A stretch of 64,000 nucleotides of DNA. Source: Glycocaulis profundi. GTDB taxonomy: Bacteria > Pseudomonadota > Alphaproteobacteria > Caulobacterales > Maricaulaceae. Positions 45,506-54,275 of the stretch are shown here, piece after piece. The first letter of the stretch is position 1. Each line of letters begins with the position of its first letter. Location: the NCBI GenBank assembly GCA_007050995.1, contig VJOU01000010.1:1-64000 (forward strand). Direction: 5' to 3'. A model generated the notes under the pieces. The model was not told where the DNA came from, ran no database searches, and saw nothing but the letters and a program-made list of their open reading frames with translations. The translations under genes and the position numbers were made by a program.

Positions 45506-47403
45506 AGCAGGTCTTTGGCGTCCTGTTCGGGGCCGGTGCCGGTGCGGGGGGCCTGATCCTCCGCCCGGCCGTGGCCCAGCCGCTTGAGCCAGAAGCTCCC
45601 CGCCCCCAGCGCGATCCCCAGCCCGATGGCGATCAGGCCGATGGTGGAGAAGACCTGCGCGTAGCCTGACAATGCGCGCTCGGGATCGAGCACCTGCCCG
45701 GCCACCGTGTCGGTGGCGGTCAGCGCCGCGATCAGACCCGCCGCGTACTGGGAGAAGGCGGTGGCCATGAACCAGCCCGCCATCATGAACGACACCACCG
45801 CCGCCGGAGACAGCTTGGTGATGGCCGACAGCCCCACCGGCGACAGGCACAGCTCGCCGGTGGTGTGCAGCAGATACGCCCCCGCCAGGAAGATCAGTGG
45901 CACGCGGTAGCTGTCATCGGCGAAGCTCACGCCCCACACCAGCAGCATGAAGCCCAGCCCCACCTGGATCAGCGCCAGGGCGAATTTGAGCGGCGTGTTG
46001 GGATTGCGCCGCAGCCTGGCCATCACCGCCCACAGCGCGGCGAAGACCGGCGCGAAGATCAGGATGAAGCCCGCGTTGAACGACTGGGTCTGGGACGCGG
46101 TGATCGTCATCTCCAGCCCGATGGGCCCGAGCTGCCAGACCGGAGCCTCGCCGAGCGCGAGCTGGGTGTTGCGCGCCGCGAACAGGTTCATGGACGAGCC
46201 CGCCTGCTCGAACAGCGCCCAGAACACGACCGAGACCGTGATCAGCACCAGCGCCAGGATCAGGCGCTCGGCCTGCTCGCGGGTGCATTTGGTCGCCATG
46301 TACCAGCCGATATAGCCCATGAAGCCCAGCCCGCCCGCGACCAGCAGGAGCAGCATGAAGTCCGCGCCCAGCACGGTCAGGGTGTGCGCCTGCACCATCG
46401 CCCAGACCACGGCCACGCCCGCGATGCCCAGGATGTAGATGATCCACTCGCGGCTCAGCGGGCCCAGCACGGGCTTCGTCAGCTTCTCAGGCTCGGGCGG
46501 ATTCCCCACCTCGGAGAGCTGGTTCGCGCCGGGCAGGAAGAAGAGCAGCCGCCCGCGGATGAAGACAAGCCAGCCCAGCGCCATGCCCAGCCCCGCCAGC
46601 CCGAACCCGGCCCACCAGCCGACGGTCTCGCCTAAGAGCCCGCACAGGATGGCCGCCCAGAACGCCCCCAGATTGATGCCGTAATAGTAGAGCGTGAACC
46701 CCCCGTCCCGCCGCGGATCGTCCTCGGTGTAGAGCTGGCCCACGATCGAGGAGATGTTGGCCTTCAGGAAGCCCACCCCCATGATGATCAGCGCCAGCGC
46801 CAGATAGAAGATGTTCAGGAACAGCCGGCTGCGGCCCTCCACCTCGGTGTCGAAACTGCCCGCGGGCAGGACCTGCGGCAGGCTCGCTCCCGCGGGCAGG
46901 CCGGTGATCTCGAGCGCGCCCTGTCCGGTGGCGCGGAAGGGATAGAGCTCGCCGTCCACGCTCAACCGCGCCTCGAGCTCGCCGCCCCGGCCCTCGGCCA
47001 CCAGCTCGTAGCGGGCGTCCTCGAACACCAGAACCTCGCGGGCCGGCTCGCCCTCGATGCCCATGGTCAGGTGCCCCGCCACCAGCAGCAGCGCGCCGAA
47101 GGCGATGGCCTTGCGGTTGCCCAGATATCTGTCCGCCAGCCAGCCCCCCAGCAGCGGCAGCAGATACACCAGCGCGGTGTAGGCCCCGTACTGGGTGGAG
47201 GCGAAGCCGTCGTCGAACAGGAAATGCTGGGTCAGGTAGAAGATCAGCAGCGCGCGCATGCCGTAATAGGAGAAGCGCTCCCACATCTCCGCGAAGAACA
47301 GGATGTGCAGCCCCCTGGGGTGGCTGCGCATCTGGCGGAAGACGGGGATGGCGGTCAGCACCGTGACCAGGATCCCGACCGCGACGACGATGTTGATGAC
47401 CAT
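45502..47403 (-). CDS. POT-family proton-dependent peptide transporter
   Basis: 633 residues from the ATG at 47403 (GGGGAGCGGG upstream). POT signatures: FFAEMWERFSYYGMRALLIFYL with the ExxER motif (39-43), and KANISSIVGQLY. It has about 14 membrane helices. A hydrophilic segment of about 75 residues (117-192) interrupts the usual loop after the third helix and appears to form a beta-rich extracytoplasmic domain. POT proteins import di- and tripeptides with protons. The gene ends at the shared CTAG with the convergent receptor. Confidence 0.9.
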   Translation of the reverse strand: MVINIVVAVGILVTVLTAIPVFRQMRSHPRGLHILFFAEMWERFSYYGMRALLIFYLTQHFLFDDGFASTQYGAYTALVYLLPLLGGWLADRYLGNRKAIAFGALLLVAGHLTMGIEGEPAREVLVFEDARYELVAEGRGGELEARLSVDGELYPFRATGQGALEITGLPAGASLPQVLPAGSFDTEVEGRSRLFLNIFYLALALIIMGVGFLKANISSIVGQLYTEDDPRRDGGFTLYYYGINLGAFWAAILCGLLGETVGWWAGFGLAGLGMALGWLVFIRGRLLFFLPGANQLSEVGNPPEPEKLTKPVLGPLSREWIIYILGIAGVAVVWAMVQAHTLTVLGADFMLLLLVAGGLGFMGYIGWYMATKCTREQAERLILALVLITVSVVFWALFEQAGSSMNLFAARNTQLALGEAPVWQLGPIGLEMTITASQTQSFNAGFILIFAPVFAALWAVMARLRRNPNTPLKFALALIQVGLGFMLLVWGVSFADDSYRVPLIFLAGAYLLHTTGELCLSPVGLSAITKLSPAAVVSFMMAGWFMATAFSQYAAGLIAALTATDTVAGQVLDPERALSGYAQVFSTIGLIAIGLGIALGAGSFWLKRLGHGRAEDQAPRTGTGPEQDAKDLL

Positions 47404-47518
47404 GGCCCGCTCCCCTGCCCGGCCTGTCCGCCGGGTCCATGCGCGGCAGAGGATCACACAAGCCGCGCGCCCGGCAAGAGGCCTGCGCCGCCCTTGACTC
47501 TGGCAGATATATTAGCAA

Positions 47519-47534
47519 TCACTTATATAAGTGA
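47519..47534. promoter_or_regulatory. ArsR-type operator palindrome
   Basis: TCACTTATATAAGTGA is a perfect 16-bp palindrome located 22 bp upstream of the AHSA1 start. AT-rich palindromes at this position are typical operators of ArsR-family repressors, and the ArsR gene is the second gene of the operon. Confidence 0.7.
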
Positions 47535-47556
47535 CGACTGATATGAGGATGACGCC

Positions 47557-48189
47557 ATGAGCCTTGATTTCGCCAGCGCCCTGGGCGCCGTGACGCGCTC
47601 CGTGACCGACACCGAGCGCGACGGCGCGCCCGCCAAGGTCGTCACCCTCGCCCGCGCCTACGACACATCCGCCGAGGATCTGTGGGACGCGGCCACGAAC
47701 CCTGAGCGCCTGCCGCGCTGGTTCGCCCCGGTCACCGGTGACTTCAGGCCGGGCGGGAAATATCAGATCAAGGGCAACGCCAGCGGCACGATCACCGCCT
47801 GCGAGCCGCCGCGCCGTCTCGACCTGACATGGGAGTTCGGCGGCGGGGTGAGCTGGGTGGAACTGCGCCTGTCGCCGGAGGCCGCCGGACGCACCCGCCT
47901 CAGCCTGTCCCACATCTGCCCGGTGGATGAGTTCTGGAGCCAGTACGGTCCCGGCGCGGGCGGCGTGGGCTGGGATCTGGCCATGCTGGGCCTGAGCCTT
48001 CATGCCTCCGACCCCGACTGGGAGCGCTTCGACGAGGAGGCTTTCGCCACCTCGCCCGAGGGCATAGCCTTCATCACCGGCGCGGGCCGGGACTGGGGCC
48101 GCGCGGCCGCGGCCAGCGGCGAAGACCCCGGGCAGGCGAAAGCCGCCGCGGACCGCACCATCGCCTTCTACACCGGCCAGCAGGCCTGA
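47557..48189 (+). CDS. AHSA1/SRPBCC-domain protein
   Basis: 210 residues, AGGATGACGCC upstream. The START/SRPBCC-like fold is indicated by VVTLARAYDTSAEDLWDAAT, PERLPRWFAPVTGDFRPGG and ETTRLSLSH-like strands (here GRTRLSLSHICPVD). The C-terminal part is longer than in minimal members. Such proteins bind hydrophobic ligands and are very often paired with an ArsR regulator, as here (7 bp gap). The ligand is unknown. Confidence 0.88.
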   Translation: MSLDFASALGAVTRSVTDTERDGAPAKVVTLARAYDTSAEDLWDAATNPERLPRWFAPVTGDFRPGGKYQIKGNASGTITACEPPRRLDLTWEFGGGVSWVELRLSPEAAGRTRLSLSHICPVDEFWSQYGPGAGGVGWDLAMLGLSLHASDPDWERFDEEAFATSPEGIAFITGAGRDWGRAAAASGEDPGQAKAAADRTIAFYTGQQA

Positions 48190-48196
48190 GGCGGGC

Positions 48197-48535
48197 ATGC
48201 ACGCCTTCGACGTTCTGGGCGATCCCGTCCGCCGCCGCATCCTCGAGCTCCTGTCCGAACGCGAACTGCGCTCGGGCGAGATCGTGGACGTGGTCTCGGC
48301 CGAGTTCGCCATCACCCAGGCCGCCGTCTCCCAGCATCTGAGGGTGCTGCGCGAGTCCGGCTTCGCCACCGTCCGGCCCGAGGGCCAGCGCCGCATCTAC
48401 GCGGTCGACACCGCCCCCTTGCGCGAGGTGGACGCGTGGCTCGACCGCTTCCGCGCCTTCTGGGAACCGAAGCTCGGCGCGCTGGAGACCGAGGTGGCGC
48501 GCGGCAAAAAGGCCCGCCGCGACGCACAGGACTGA
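48197..48535 (+). CDS. ArsR-family transcriptional regulator
   Basis: 112 residues. Winged-helix motifs: FDVLGDPVRRRILELLSE at the start and the recognition helix region ITQAAVSQHLRVLRESGF. No metal-binding cysteine pattern is visible, so it belongs to the non-metal ArsR group usually linked to AHSA1 genes. It probably represses its own operon at the palindrome 47519-47534. Confidence 0.9.
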   Translation: MHAFDVLGDPVRRRILELLSERELRSGEIVDVVSAEFAITQAAVSQHLRVLRESGFATVRPEGQRRIYAVDTAPLREVDAWLDRFRAFWEPKLGALETEVARGKKARRDAQD

Positions 48536-48581
48536 GCCGCGCCTTGACCCGCGAGGCCCGCGCGGCCAGATAAGCGCCCAA

Positions 48582-48641
48582 GAGAGGACGACCTCCCCCG
48601 CCATGGGACCAGCGACCGGGACGGCCCGCGACACGAGGAGG
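48582..48641 (+). promoter_or_regulatory. Guanidine-II (mini-ykkC) riboswitch
   Basis: Two small hairpins, each with the diagnostic ACGR loop. Hairpin 1: AGG-ACGA-CCT at 48585-48594, with partial extension to 48582-48597. Hairpin 2: CGGG-ACGG-CCCG at 48617-48628. The ribosome site AGGAGG (48636-48641) follows directly, 8 bp before the SugE ATG. This is the architecture known for guanidine-II riboswitches, which turn on guanidinium exporters of exactly this family. Confidence 0.88.
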
Positions 48642-48649
48642 GCCGCCTG

Positions 48650-48982
48650 ATGGCCTGGATTTTCCTTCTGATCGCCGGCCTGTTCGAGATCGTCTGGGCC
48701 TATTCGATGAAGCTGTCGGACGGCTTCACCCGCCCCGTGGCCAGCGCGGTCACCATCGCGGCCATGATCGTCAGCTTCGCCCTGCTCTCGCTGGCTATGC
48801 GCACCCTGCCGCTGGGCACCGCCTACGCCATCTGGACGGGCATCGGCGCGCTGGGCGCGTTCGTGGTGGGCATCCTCGTGCTGGGCGAGCACGCCACCCC
48901 CATGCGCATCGCCTCCGCCGCCCTCATCCTGACCGGCATCATCGGCCTGAAACTCTCAGGCGGCGCGCCGCCTGAGGCGTGA
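48650..48982 (+). CDS. sugE: SMR-family guanidinium exporter (SugE/Gdx type)
   Basis: 110 residues with four membrane helices. It begins [20 protein letters not shown] with the essential Glu in helix 1. The helix 2-3 region [20 protein letters not shown] matches the SugE/Gdx subtype rather than the multidrug EmrE subtype. It exports guanidinium in exchange for protons as a dual-topology dimer. The riboswitch upstream supports this assignment strongly. Confidence 0.93.
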   Translation: MAWIFLLIAGLFEIVWAYSMKLSDGFTRPVASAVTIAAMIVSFALLSLAMRTLPLGTAYAIWTGIGALGAFVVGILVLGEHATPMRIASAALILTGIIGLKLSGGAPPEA

Positions 48983-49015
48983 GGGATGAGGGCGTGCTGG
49001 GGCGGCTGTGCTCCC

Positions 49016-49090
49016 GACGCGAAGCGTCACCAGCGCGAACGCGCGCCCGCAGCGCAGCGAGGACCGACCAAGCGGAGCGCGGGAGGACAG
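49016..49090 (+). repeat. Dispersed modular repeat, copy E
   Basis: R1 copy with GACGCGAAGCGTC, GCGCGAACGCGCGCCC, GCAGCGCAGCGAGGACCGAC and AAGCGGAGCGCGGGAGGACA. The third module here differs from copies A and B but equals that of copy G. It lies between the convergent sugE and gshA genes. Confidence 0.8.
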
Positions 49091-49097
49091 GAGAAAA

Positions 49098-50471
49098 TCA
49101 ATACGCCGCCGCCTCGAACAGCGGCTCCACCGAACCGCCCCATTCCTTTTCGAAGCGCTCCAGCAGGCGCTCGGCGGGGGTGATGCCGCTCGCGGCGATC
49201 TCGTCGAGATCGTCCAGGAAGACCGCCTCGTTCTCGCCGTGCAGGTTCAGACGCTTGCGGGCGCGCAGGCCGTCGCGGGCGATGGCGAGCACCTCTTTGG
49301 CCACGTCCTGCAGGGTGCCGTTGCGGAACGGCGTCTTCAGCCCGCAATGGGCCGCGCCCAGGCGCAGCGCAACCCGCTCCTCCTGGGTCCAGTCCTCGAC
49401 CAGTTTCGACGCCGCCTCCAACGCCGCGTCGTCATACAGCAGCCCCACCCACAGGGCGGGCAGCGCGCACAGCCGGTTCCACGGCCCGCCATCGGCCCCG
49501 CGCTGTTCGAGGAAGGTCTTCAGCCGCACTTCGGGGAACAGGGTGGAGATGTGGTCCTCCCAGTCGGAGATCACCGGGATCTCGCCGGGCAGGGCGGGCA
49601 GCTTTCCTTTCAGGAAGTCGCGGAAGGACTGGCCCGAGGCGTCGATGAAGCGGCCCTCGCGCTTGACGAAATACATCGGCGCGGCCAGCGCCCAGTCCAC
49701 GTAATGCTCGTAGGTGAACCCGTCCTCGAACACGAAGGGCAGCATGCCCGTGCGGTCGGGGTCCACATCCGTCCAGACATGGGCGCGATAGCTCAGATAC
49801 CCGTTCGGGCGGCCGTCCGAGAACGGCGAGTTGGCGAACAGGGCGGTCGCCACCGGCTGCAGCGCCAGCGACACGCGGAATTTCTTCGCCATGTCGGCTT
49901 CGGAGGAGAAATCGAGATTGGTCTGCACCGTGCAGGAGCGGAACATCATCTGATGGCCCAGCCCGCCCACCTTGGGCATGTAGTCGCGCATGATCGTGTA
50001 GCGCGCCTTGGGCATCATCGGGGTCTCTTCGAGCGACCATTTGGGCGAGAAACCCAGCCCCAGGAAGCCCGCCCCGATCTCGGAAGCGACCTCGCGGACC
50101 TCCCTCAGATGCTGGTTCACCTCGATGCAGGTCTGGTGCAGCGTCTCCAGCGGAGCGCCCGACAGCTCGAACTGCCCGCCGGGCTCCAGCGTCACCGAGC
50201 CGCCCTCGCGCTTGAGCGCCACGGGCCTGCCGTCTTCGATGATCGGCTCCCAGCCGAACCGCACCAGGCCTTCGAGCATCGCGCGCACCGAAGGCCCCTC
50301 GCCCTCATAGGCCAGCGGACGGTGGCCATCGAGGGTGAAGCCGAACTTCTCGTGCTCGGTGCCGATGCGCCAGGCCTCGCGCGGCTTCTCGCCTTTCGAC
50401 AGCGCCTCGATGAGCTGGGTTTTCGTTTCGACCGGCGCGCCTTCGCCGCCCAGATTGTATGTGCCGCTCAT
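49098..50471 (-). CDS. gshA: Glutamate--cysteine ligase
   Basis: 457 residues from the ATG at 50471. It belongs to the plant/alphaproteobacterial type: [56 protein letters not shown] and [17 protein letters not shown]. It makes gamma-glutamylcysteine, the first step of glutathione synthesis, in the cytoplasm. The rsmE gene lies 85 bp upstream on the same strand. A frame extending to 50513 is not supported by a ribosome site. Confidence 0.95.
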   Translation of the reverse strand: MSGTYNLGGEGAPVETKTQLIEALSKGEKPREAWRIGTEHEKFGFTLDGHRPLAYEGEGPSVRAMLEGLVRFGWEPIIEDGRPVALKREGGSVTLEPGGQFELSGAPLETLHQTCIEVNQHLREVREVASEIGAGFLGLGFSPKWSLEETPMMPKARYTIMRDYMPKVGGLGHQMMFRSCTVQTNLDFSSEADMAKKFRVSLALQPVATALFANSPFSDGRPNGYLSYRAHVWTDVDPDRTGMLPFVFEDGFTYEHYVDWALAAPMYFVKREGRFIDASGQSFRDFLKGKLPALPGEIPVISDWEDHISTLFPEVRLKTFLEQRGADGGPWNRLCALPALWVGLLYDDAALEAASKLVEDWTQEERVALRLGAAHCGLKTPFRNGTLQDVAKEVLAIARDGLRARKRLNLHGENEAVFLDDLDEIAASGITPAERLLERFEKEWGGSVEPLFEAAAY

Positions 50472-50556
50472 CGTCGTCCCCGCTGGCCTGCCGTCGTCAT
50501 GTTGCGCGCACACTTATGGTTCTCCGCCCCTCGCGGCAAGCGCGGGCGCGGCGATT

Positions 50557-51324
50557 TCAGCCCCAGTCGCCCCGAACCGCCTGCCACACCGACAGGGCCG
50601 CCGCCGCCGCGGTGTCGGCCCTGAGAATGCGCGGCCCCAGACTGACCGGAACCACGAATCCCTGTGCCCGCAGCAGTTCGCGCTCGCTAGCGTCGAACCC
50701 GCCCTCAGGCCCGATCAGGATCGCCCAGGGGCCTTCGTCCCGGCGATCTTCCAGCGCCTCCCGGATCGGCCGTGCGCGACCGGCCTCACCGCCCCAGGGC
50801 TTCTCCCCCTCCTCGCCCGCCTCGTCGCAGAAGATCAGCCGCCGCGCCGGATCCCAGCCCGCGATCAGGCGGTCCAGCGCGACCGGCTCGGCGATGACGG
50901 GCAGGTCCAGCCGCTCGGTCTGCTCGGCGGCCTCGCGGGCCGTCGCCGCCAGACGATCCGTGCGCACCCGCTCGGCGTTCGTCCGGCGCGTCATCACCGG
51001 CCCGATCAGCCCGGCGCCCAGCTCGGTGGCCTTCTCCACGATGAAATCGGTGCGCGCGCGTTTCACGGGGGCGAAATACAGATGCACGTCCGGGCTCGCG
51101 GCCTGCGCCCGCAGCCGCTCGGACACCGACAGCGCCGCCGCCCGCTTGCCCGCCTCGGCCACCTGGGCCCGCCACTCCCCGTCCCGCCCGTTGAACAGGC
51201 GCACGGGCGCGCCGGGCTTCAGCCGCATCACGTTGACGAGGTAATGGGCCGCGTCCCGGTCCAGCTCCAGACGGGCGCCCCCGGACAGGGGCTGATCGAT
51301 GAAAAGACGGGGCTCGGCGCTCAT
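50557..51324 (-). CDS. rsmE: 16S rRNA (uracil-1498-N3)-methyltransferase RsmE
   Basis: 255 residues from the ATG at 51324. SPOUT-fold methyltransferase: N-terminal PUA-like domain (HYLVNVMRLKPGAPVRLFNG), then KATELGAGLIGPVMTRRT and the knot region AILIGPEGGFDASERELL, LGPRILRADTAAAAAL. It methylates U1498 of 16S rRNA. In alphaproteobacteria it is often next to gshA and divergent from ubiA, as here (76 bp gap). Confidence 0.94.
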   Translation of the reverse strand: MSAEPRLFIDQPLSGGARLELDRDAAHYLVNVMRLKPGAPVRLFNGRDGEWRAQVAEAGKRAAALSVSERLRAQAASPDVHLYFAPVKRARTDFIVEKATELGAGLIGPVMTRRTNAERVRTDRLAATAREAAEQTERLDLPVIAEPVALDRLIAGWDPARRLIFCDEAGEEGEKPWGGEAGRARPIREALEDRRDEGPWAILIGPEGGFDASERELLRAQGFVVPVSLGPRILRADTAAAAALSVWQAVRGDWG

Positions 51325-51400
51325 GGCTGCGGTTCTAACGGGGCGGGGGCGGGCGCGAAACCGCCTTTTCGCCGGAGGCCTCAGGGAGTAACACCGGCCC

Positions 51401-52333
51401 ATGACCCACGCCCCCGACCGCCGCGTGCCCGACTCCATCCCGAAAACCTGGGTGGACCGCGCGCCCGAGCCGATCCGGCCCTATCTGCGGCTGGCCCGCT
51501 ATGACCGGCCCATCGGCTTCTGGCTGCTGGCGATCCCGTGCTGGATGGGACTGGCGCTGGCGCGCGTTCCCGAAGGCTTGGCGTGGAGCGATCTGTGGCT
51601 GGCGGTCCTGTTCGGGATCGGGGCGGTGGCCATGCGCGGGGCGGGCTGCACCTACAACGACATCGTCGACCGCGATCTGGACGCGCAGGTCGCGCGCACC
51701 GCCGACCGGCCGCTGGCGGCCGGCACGGTCAGCCTCAGGCGGGCGTGGATTTTCCTCGTGGCCCAGTGCCTCGTCGGGCTCGCGGTCCTGATCCAGCTTC
51801 CCCCGCTGGCGATCCTCACCGGGCTGGCCGCGCTCGTCCTCGTGGCGGGCTATCCCTTCATGAAGCGGATCACGTGGTGGCCGCAGGCCTGGCTGGGCCT
51901 GACCTTCAACTGGGGCATCCCGGTCGCCTATGTGGCGGTCGCGGGCGGGTTCGACCTCGCCGTGGCGCTCCTGTACGCCGCGGCGGTGTTCTGGACGCTG
52001 GGCTATGACACCATCTACGCCTGTCAGGACAAGGAGGACGACGCGCTGGTGGGGGTGAAATCCTCCGCCCGGGCGCTCGGCCCCAACGCCAAGGGCGGAG
52101 TGGCCGGCTTCTACGTGCTCACCGCCGCCCTCGCCCTCGCTGCAGGGTTCGCGGGCGGCGCCTCGCCGGTCTTCCTGATCGGCGCCGCCCTGTTCGCCGC
52201 CCATCTCGGCTGGCAGGCCGTCAGGCTCGACCCCGAGGACGGCGCGCTGTGCCTGGCCATCTTCAAGTCCAACCGCGAAGCGGGCCTGCTGCTGGTGCTG
52301 GCCTATGGGCTGGGGGCGATCCCCGCATCGTGA
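51401..52333 (+). CDS. ubiA: 4-hydroxybenzoate octaprenyltransferase
   Basis: 310 residues, polytopic. The two Asp-rich motifs of UbiA are present: YNDIVDRDLDAQVART and the second, YACQDKEDDALVGVKS. RPLAAGTVS is also conserved. It attaches the polyprenyl tail to 4-hydroxybenzoate in ubiquinone synthesis. The ubiquinone pathway feeds the terminal oxidase also encoded in this window. Confidence 0.95.
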   Translation: MTHAPDRRVPDSIPKTWVDRAPEPIRPYLRLARYDRPIGFWLLAIPCWMGLALARVPEGLAWSDLWLAVLFGIGAVAMRGAGCTYNDIVDRDLDAQVARTADRPLAAGTVSLRRAWIFLVAQCLVGLAVLIQLPPLAILTGLAALVLVAGYPFMKRITWWPQAWLGLTFNWGIPVAYVAVAGGFDLAVALLYAAAVFWTLGYDTIYACQDKEDDALVGVKSSARALGPNAKGGVAGFYVLTAALALAAGFAGGASPVFLIGAALFAAHLGWQAVRLDPEDGALCLAIFKSNREAGLLLVLAYGLGAIPAS

Positions 52334-52378
52334 CTGGCGCCGGGCGCGGCGCGGTCTAGAGTCATCAGGCGAGCCGCC

Positions 52379-52888
52379 ATGGAGGCCCCCATGCTCGACC
52401 GACGCGTTTTCGTTCTCTCCGCCAGCGCCCTGATCGCCGCGCCCGCCTTCGCGCTGGACGACGGCCTGCCCCGCCTGCCCGACGGCGAGATCGACTGGGC
52501 GAACGTCACCCGCGCCCAGTGGCGCGAGCGCCTGACGCCCGAACAGTTCGACGTGCTGCGCCGGGAGGGCACCGAGCGGCCCGGCTCCAGCCCCCTGAAC
52601 GCCGAGCGCCGCGCCGGAACCTATGCCTGCGCGGGCTGCGGCCTGCCGCTGTTTTCCTCGCAGGCGAAATATGAATCCGGCACCGGCTGGCCCAGCTTCT
52701 GGGATCATCTGGAGGGCGCGGTGAACACCAAGACCGACTGGCGGCTGTGGACCCCGCGCACAGAATACCACTGCAGCCGCTGCGGCGGACATCAGGGCCA
52801 TGTCTTCGACGACGGCCCCGAGCCCACCGGCCAGCGCTGGTGCAATAACGGCGTCGCCCTGACCTTCATCCCGGACGCGCCTGCGTGA
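52379..52888 (+). CDS. msrB: Exported peptide-methionine (R)-S-oxide reductase
   Basis: 169 residues. A twin-arginine-like signal (LDRRVFVLSASALIAAPAFA) precedes the domain, so it probably acts in the periplasm. Zinc-binding CAGCG and CSRCG pairs, GTGWPSFW, GGHQGHVFDDGP and the catalytic cysteine in QRWCNNGVAL are all intact. An alternative start at 52391 gives the same mature protein. It repairs oxidised methionine. The next gene starts within its stop (GTGA). Confidence 0.92.
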   Translation: MEAPMLDRRVFVLSASALIAAPAFALDDGLPRLPDGEIDWANVTRAQWRERLTPEQFDVLRREGTERPGSSPLNAERRAGTYACAGCGLPLFSSQAKYESGTGWPSFWDHLEGAVNTKTDWRLWTPRTEYHCSRCGGHQGHVFDDGPEPTGQRWCNNGVALTFIPDAPA

Positions 52889-53535
52889 TCGCGGATCCCG
52901 CCGCCTTCATCGCGGCGAACACCCGCGTCCAGCCCGCGCCCCTGACGCCCGAGCTGCGCTTTCACCTCGCCGAGGAGGCCCTGCCGATCTGGCAGAAGAC
53001 CGAGGAGGCGCTGGAGCGGATCGGCCTGCCCCCGCCCTTCTGGGCCTTCGCCTGGGCGGGCGGTCAGGCGCTGGCGCGCTACGTCATGGACCATCCCGCT
53101 CAGGTGGCGGGAAAGCGCGTGCTCGACTTCGCCTGCGGCTGCGCCATCGCCGGGATCGGCGCGGCCAAGGCGGGCGCGGCCCGCGTCGAGGCCAGCGAGA
53201 TCGACCCCTTCGCCGTGGAAGCCGCACTCGCCAACGCCGCCCTGAACGGGGTGGAGATCATGGCCGAAGAGATCGACCTGATCGGCCAGGACCGCGGCTG
53301 GGACGTGGTTCTGGCCGGCGACGTCTTCTACGAGGGACCGGGCGCGGCGCGGATACGGGCCTGGCTGCGCGCGCTGCATGACCGCGGGGCGCTTGTGCTG
53401 ATCGGCGATCCGGGCCGGGCCTTCCTGCCCAAAGACGCGCTCGAGCCGCTGGCCCGCTACGACACCCCCGTCAGCCGCGATCTGGAGGACCGGGAAATCC
53501 GCTTCGCGCGCGTCTGGCGTTTCGCGTCCGAATGA
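52885..53535 (+). CDS. METTL20-like protein-lysine methyltransferase
   Basis: 216 residues from a GTG that overlaps the msrB stop. SAM-binding fold: PPPFWAFAWAGGQALARYV, VLDFACGCAIAGIGAAKAGA and the later DVVLAGDVFYE. This set of motifs matches the METTL20 (ETFB lysine methyltransferase) family, known in alphaproteobacteria to modify electron transfer flavoprotein. Substrate here is inferred from family only. Coupled to msrB. Confidence 0.8.
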   Translation: MIADPAAFIAANTRVQPAPLTPELRFHLAEEALPIWQKTEEALERIGLPPPFWAFAWAGGQALARYVMDHPAQVAGKRVLDFACGCAIAGIGAAKAGAARVEASEIDPFAVEAALANAALNGVEIMAEEIDLIGQDRGWDVVLAGDVFYEGPGAARIRAWLRALHDRGALVLIGDPGRAFLPKDALEPLARYDTPVSRDLEDREIRFARVWRFASE

Positions 53536-53554
53536 ATCGCGTCATGATTCGCCC

Positions 53555-53998
53555 ATGGCCCGCGTCCGCGCCGTCGACCGGCGGCTTTACCTTCTGATCG
53601 AGATCACCGCCCGGAAGCTCCACCGGGAGGCGGACGCGCGCATCCGCGCCCAGGCACGGGTGACCGCGTCCCAGGCCGCCGTGCTCTTCCTGCTGCTGCG
53701 CCGGGGCGAGCGGCGGATGAAGGCCATCGGCGAGGTGCTGGCGCTGGGCGCGCCCGCGGTCACCGGCCTGATCGACCGGATGGAGCGCGCCAGCCTGGTC
53801 GAGAAGAAGCCTGATCCGACCGACCGCCGCGGCGCGCTGGTCGCCCTGACCGAGAAGGGCCGCCAGACCGCGGAGAACGCCGACCAGTCCCTGCGCGCCT
53901 TCAACGCCGAGATCGCCGAACGGCTCAGCGAAGACGAGATGAACACCGTCTACGACGCCCTCACCCGGCTTGCTCTGGACGATCCGTTCAAAGGGTGA
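53555..53998 (+). CDS. MarR-family transcriptional regulator
   Basis: 147 residues. Winged-helix features: VTASQAAVLFLLLRRGER, IGEVLALGAPAVTGLIDRME and the wing VEKKPDPTDRRGALVALTEKG. It is probably a repressor of an antibiotic, phenolic or oxidative-stress response; the ligand is unknown. It lies 19 bp after the methyltransferase gene and may be co-transcribed. A 1.25 kb gene-free tract follows. Confidence 0.9.
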   Translation: MARVRAVDRRLYLLIEITARKLHREADARIRAQARVTASQAAVLFLLLRRGERRMKAIGEVLALGAPAVTGLIDRMERASLVEKKPDPTDRRGALVALTEKGRQTAENADQSLRAFNAEIAERLSEDEMNTVYDALTRLALDDPFKG

Positions 53999-54146
53999 GC
54001 GCCGGTCCGCCGCAGGCGGATCAGACAGTCCGGGGGACGGTCTGAAAGCGGCCAACGGGCCGGCAGGCCCCGGAGGAGCGCCGGTCCGCCTTCATCCCTC
54101 AGTGACGCCGGACCGCTCAAACGCGGCCTCTGTCCCCCACATCACC

Positions 54147-54183
54147 GTCATCCCGGACGCGGCGAAGCCGCGATCCGGGACCT
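54147..54183 (+). repeat. GTCATCCCGGA-type repeat, copy 1
   Basis: GTCATCCCGGACGCGGCGAAGC... with inverted ends TCCCGGA / TCCGGGA around a GCGGCGAAGCCGC hairpin. A similar unit lies at 54983-55020 with a different central hairpin. Confidence 0.6.
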
Positions 54184-54195
54184 CATCGAACGCCC

Positions 54196-54275
54196 CGGCG
54201 GCGCAGCCGCCGCAAGCGCGACCGCGCGTCCGCGCCCGTGCGCGGAACCGACGCCCCGCAGGGGCGGAGGACAGA
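54196..54275 (+). repeat. Dispersed modular repeat, copy F
   Basis: R1 copy: GGCGGCGCAGCCGCC, GCAAGCGCGACCGCGCGTCC, GCCCGTGCGCGGAACCGAC, then CGCCCCGCAGGGGCGG in place of the usual GAGCGGAGCGAGG module, and AGGACAGAA. Confidence 0.8.
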
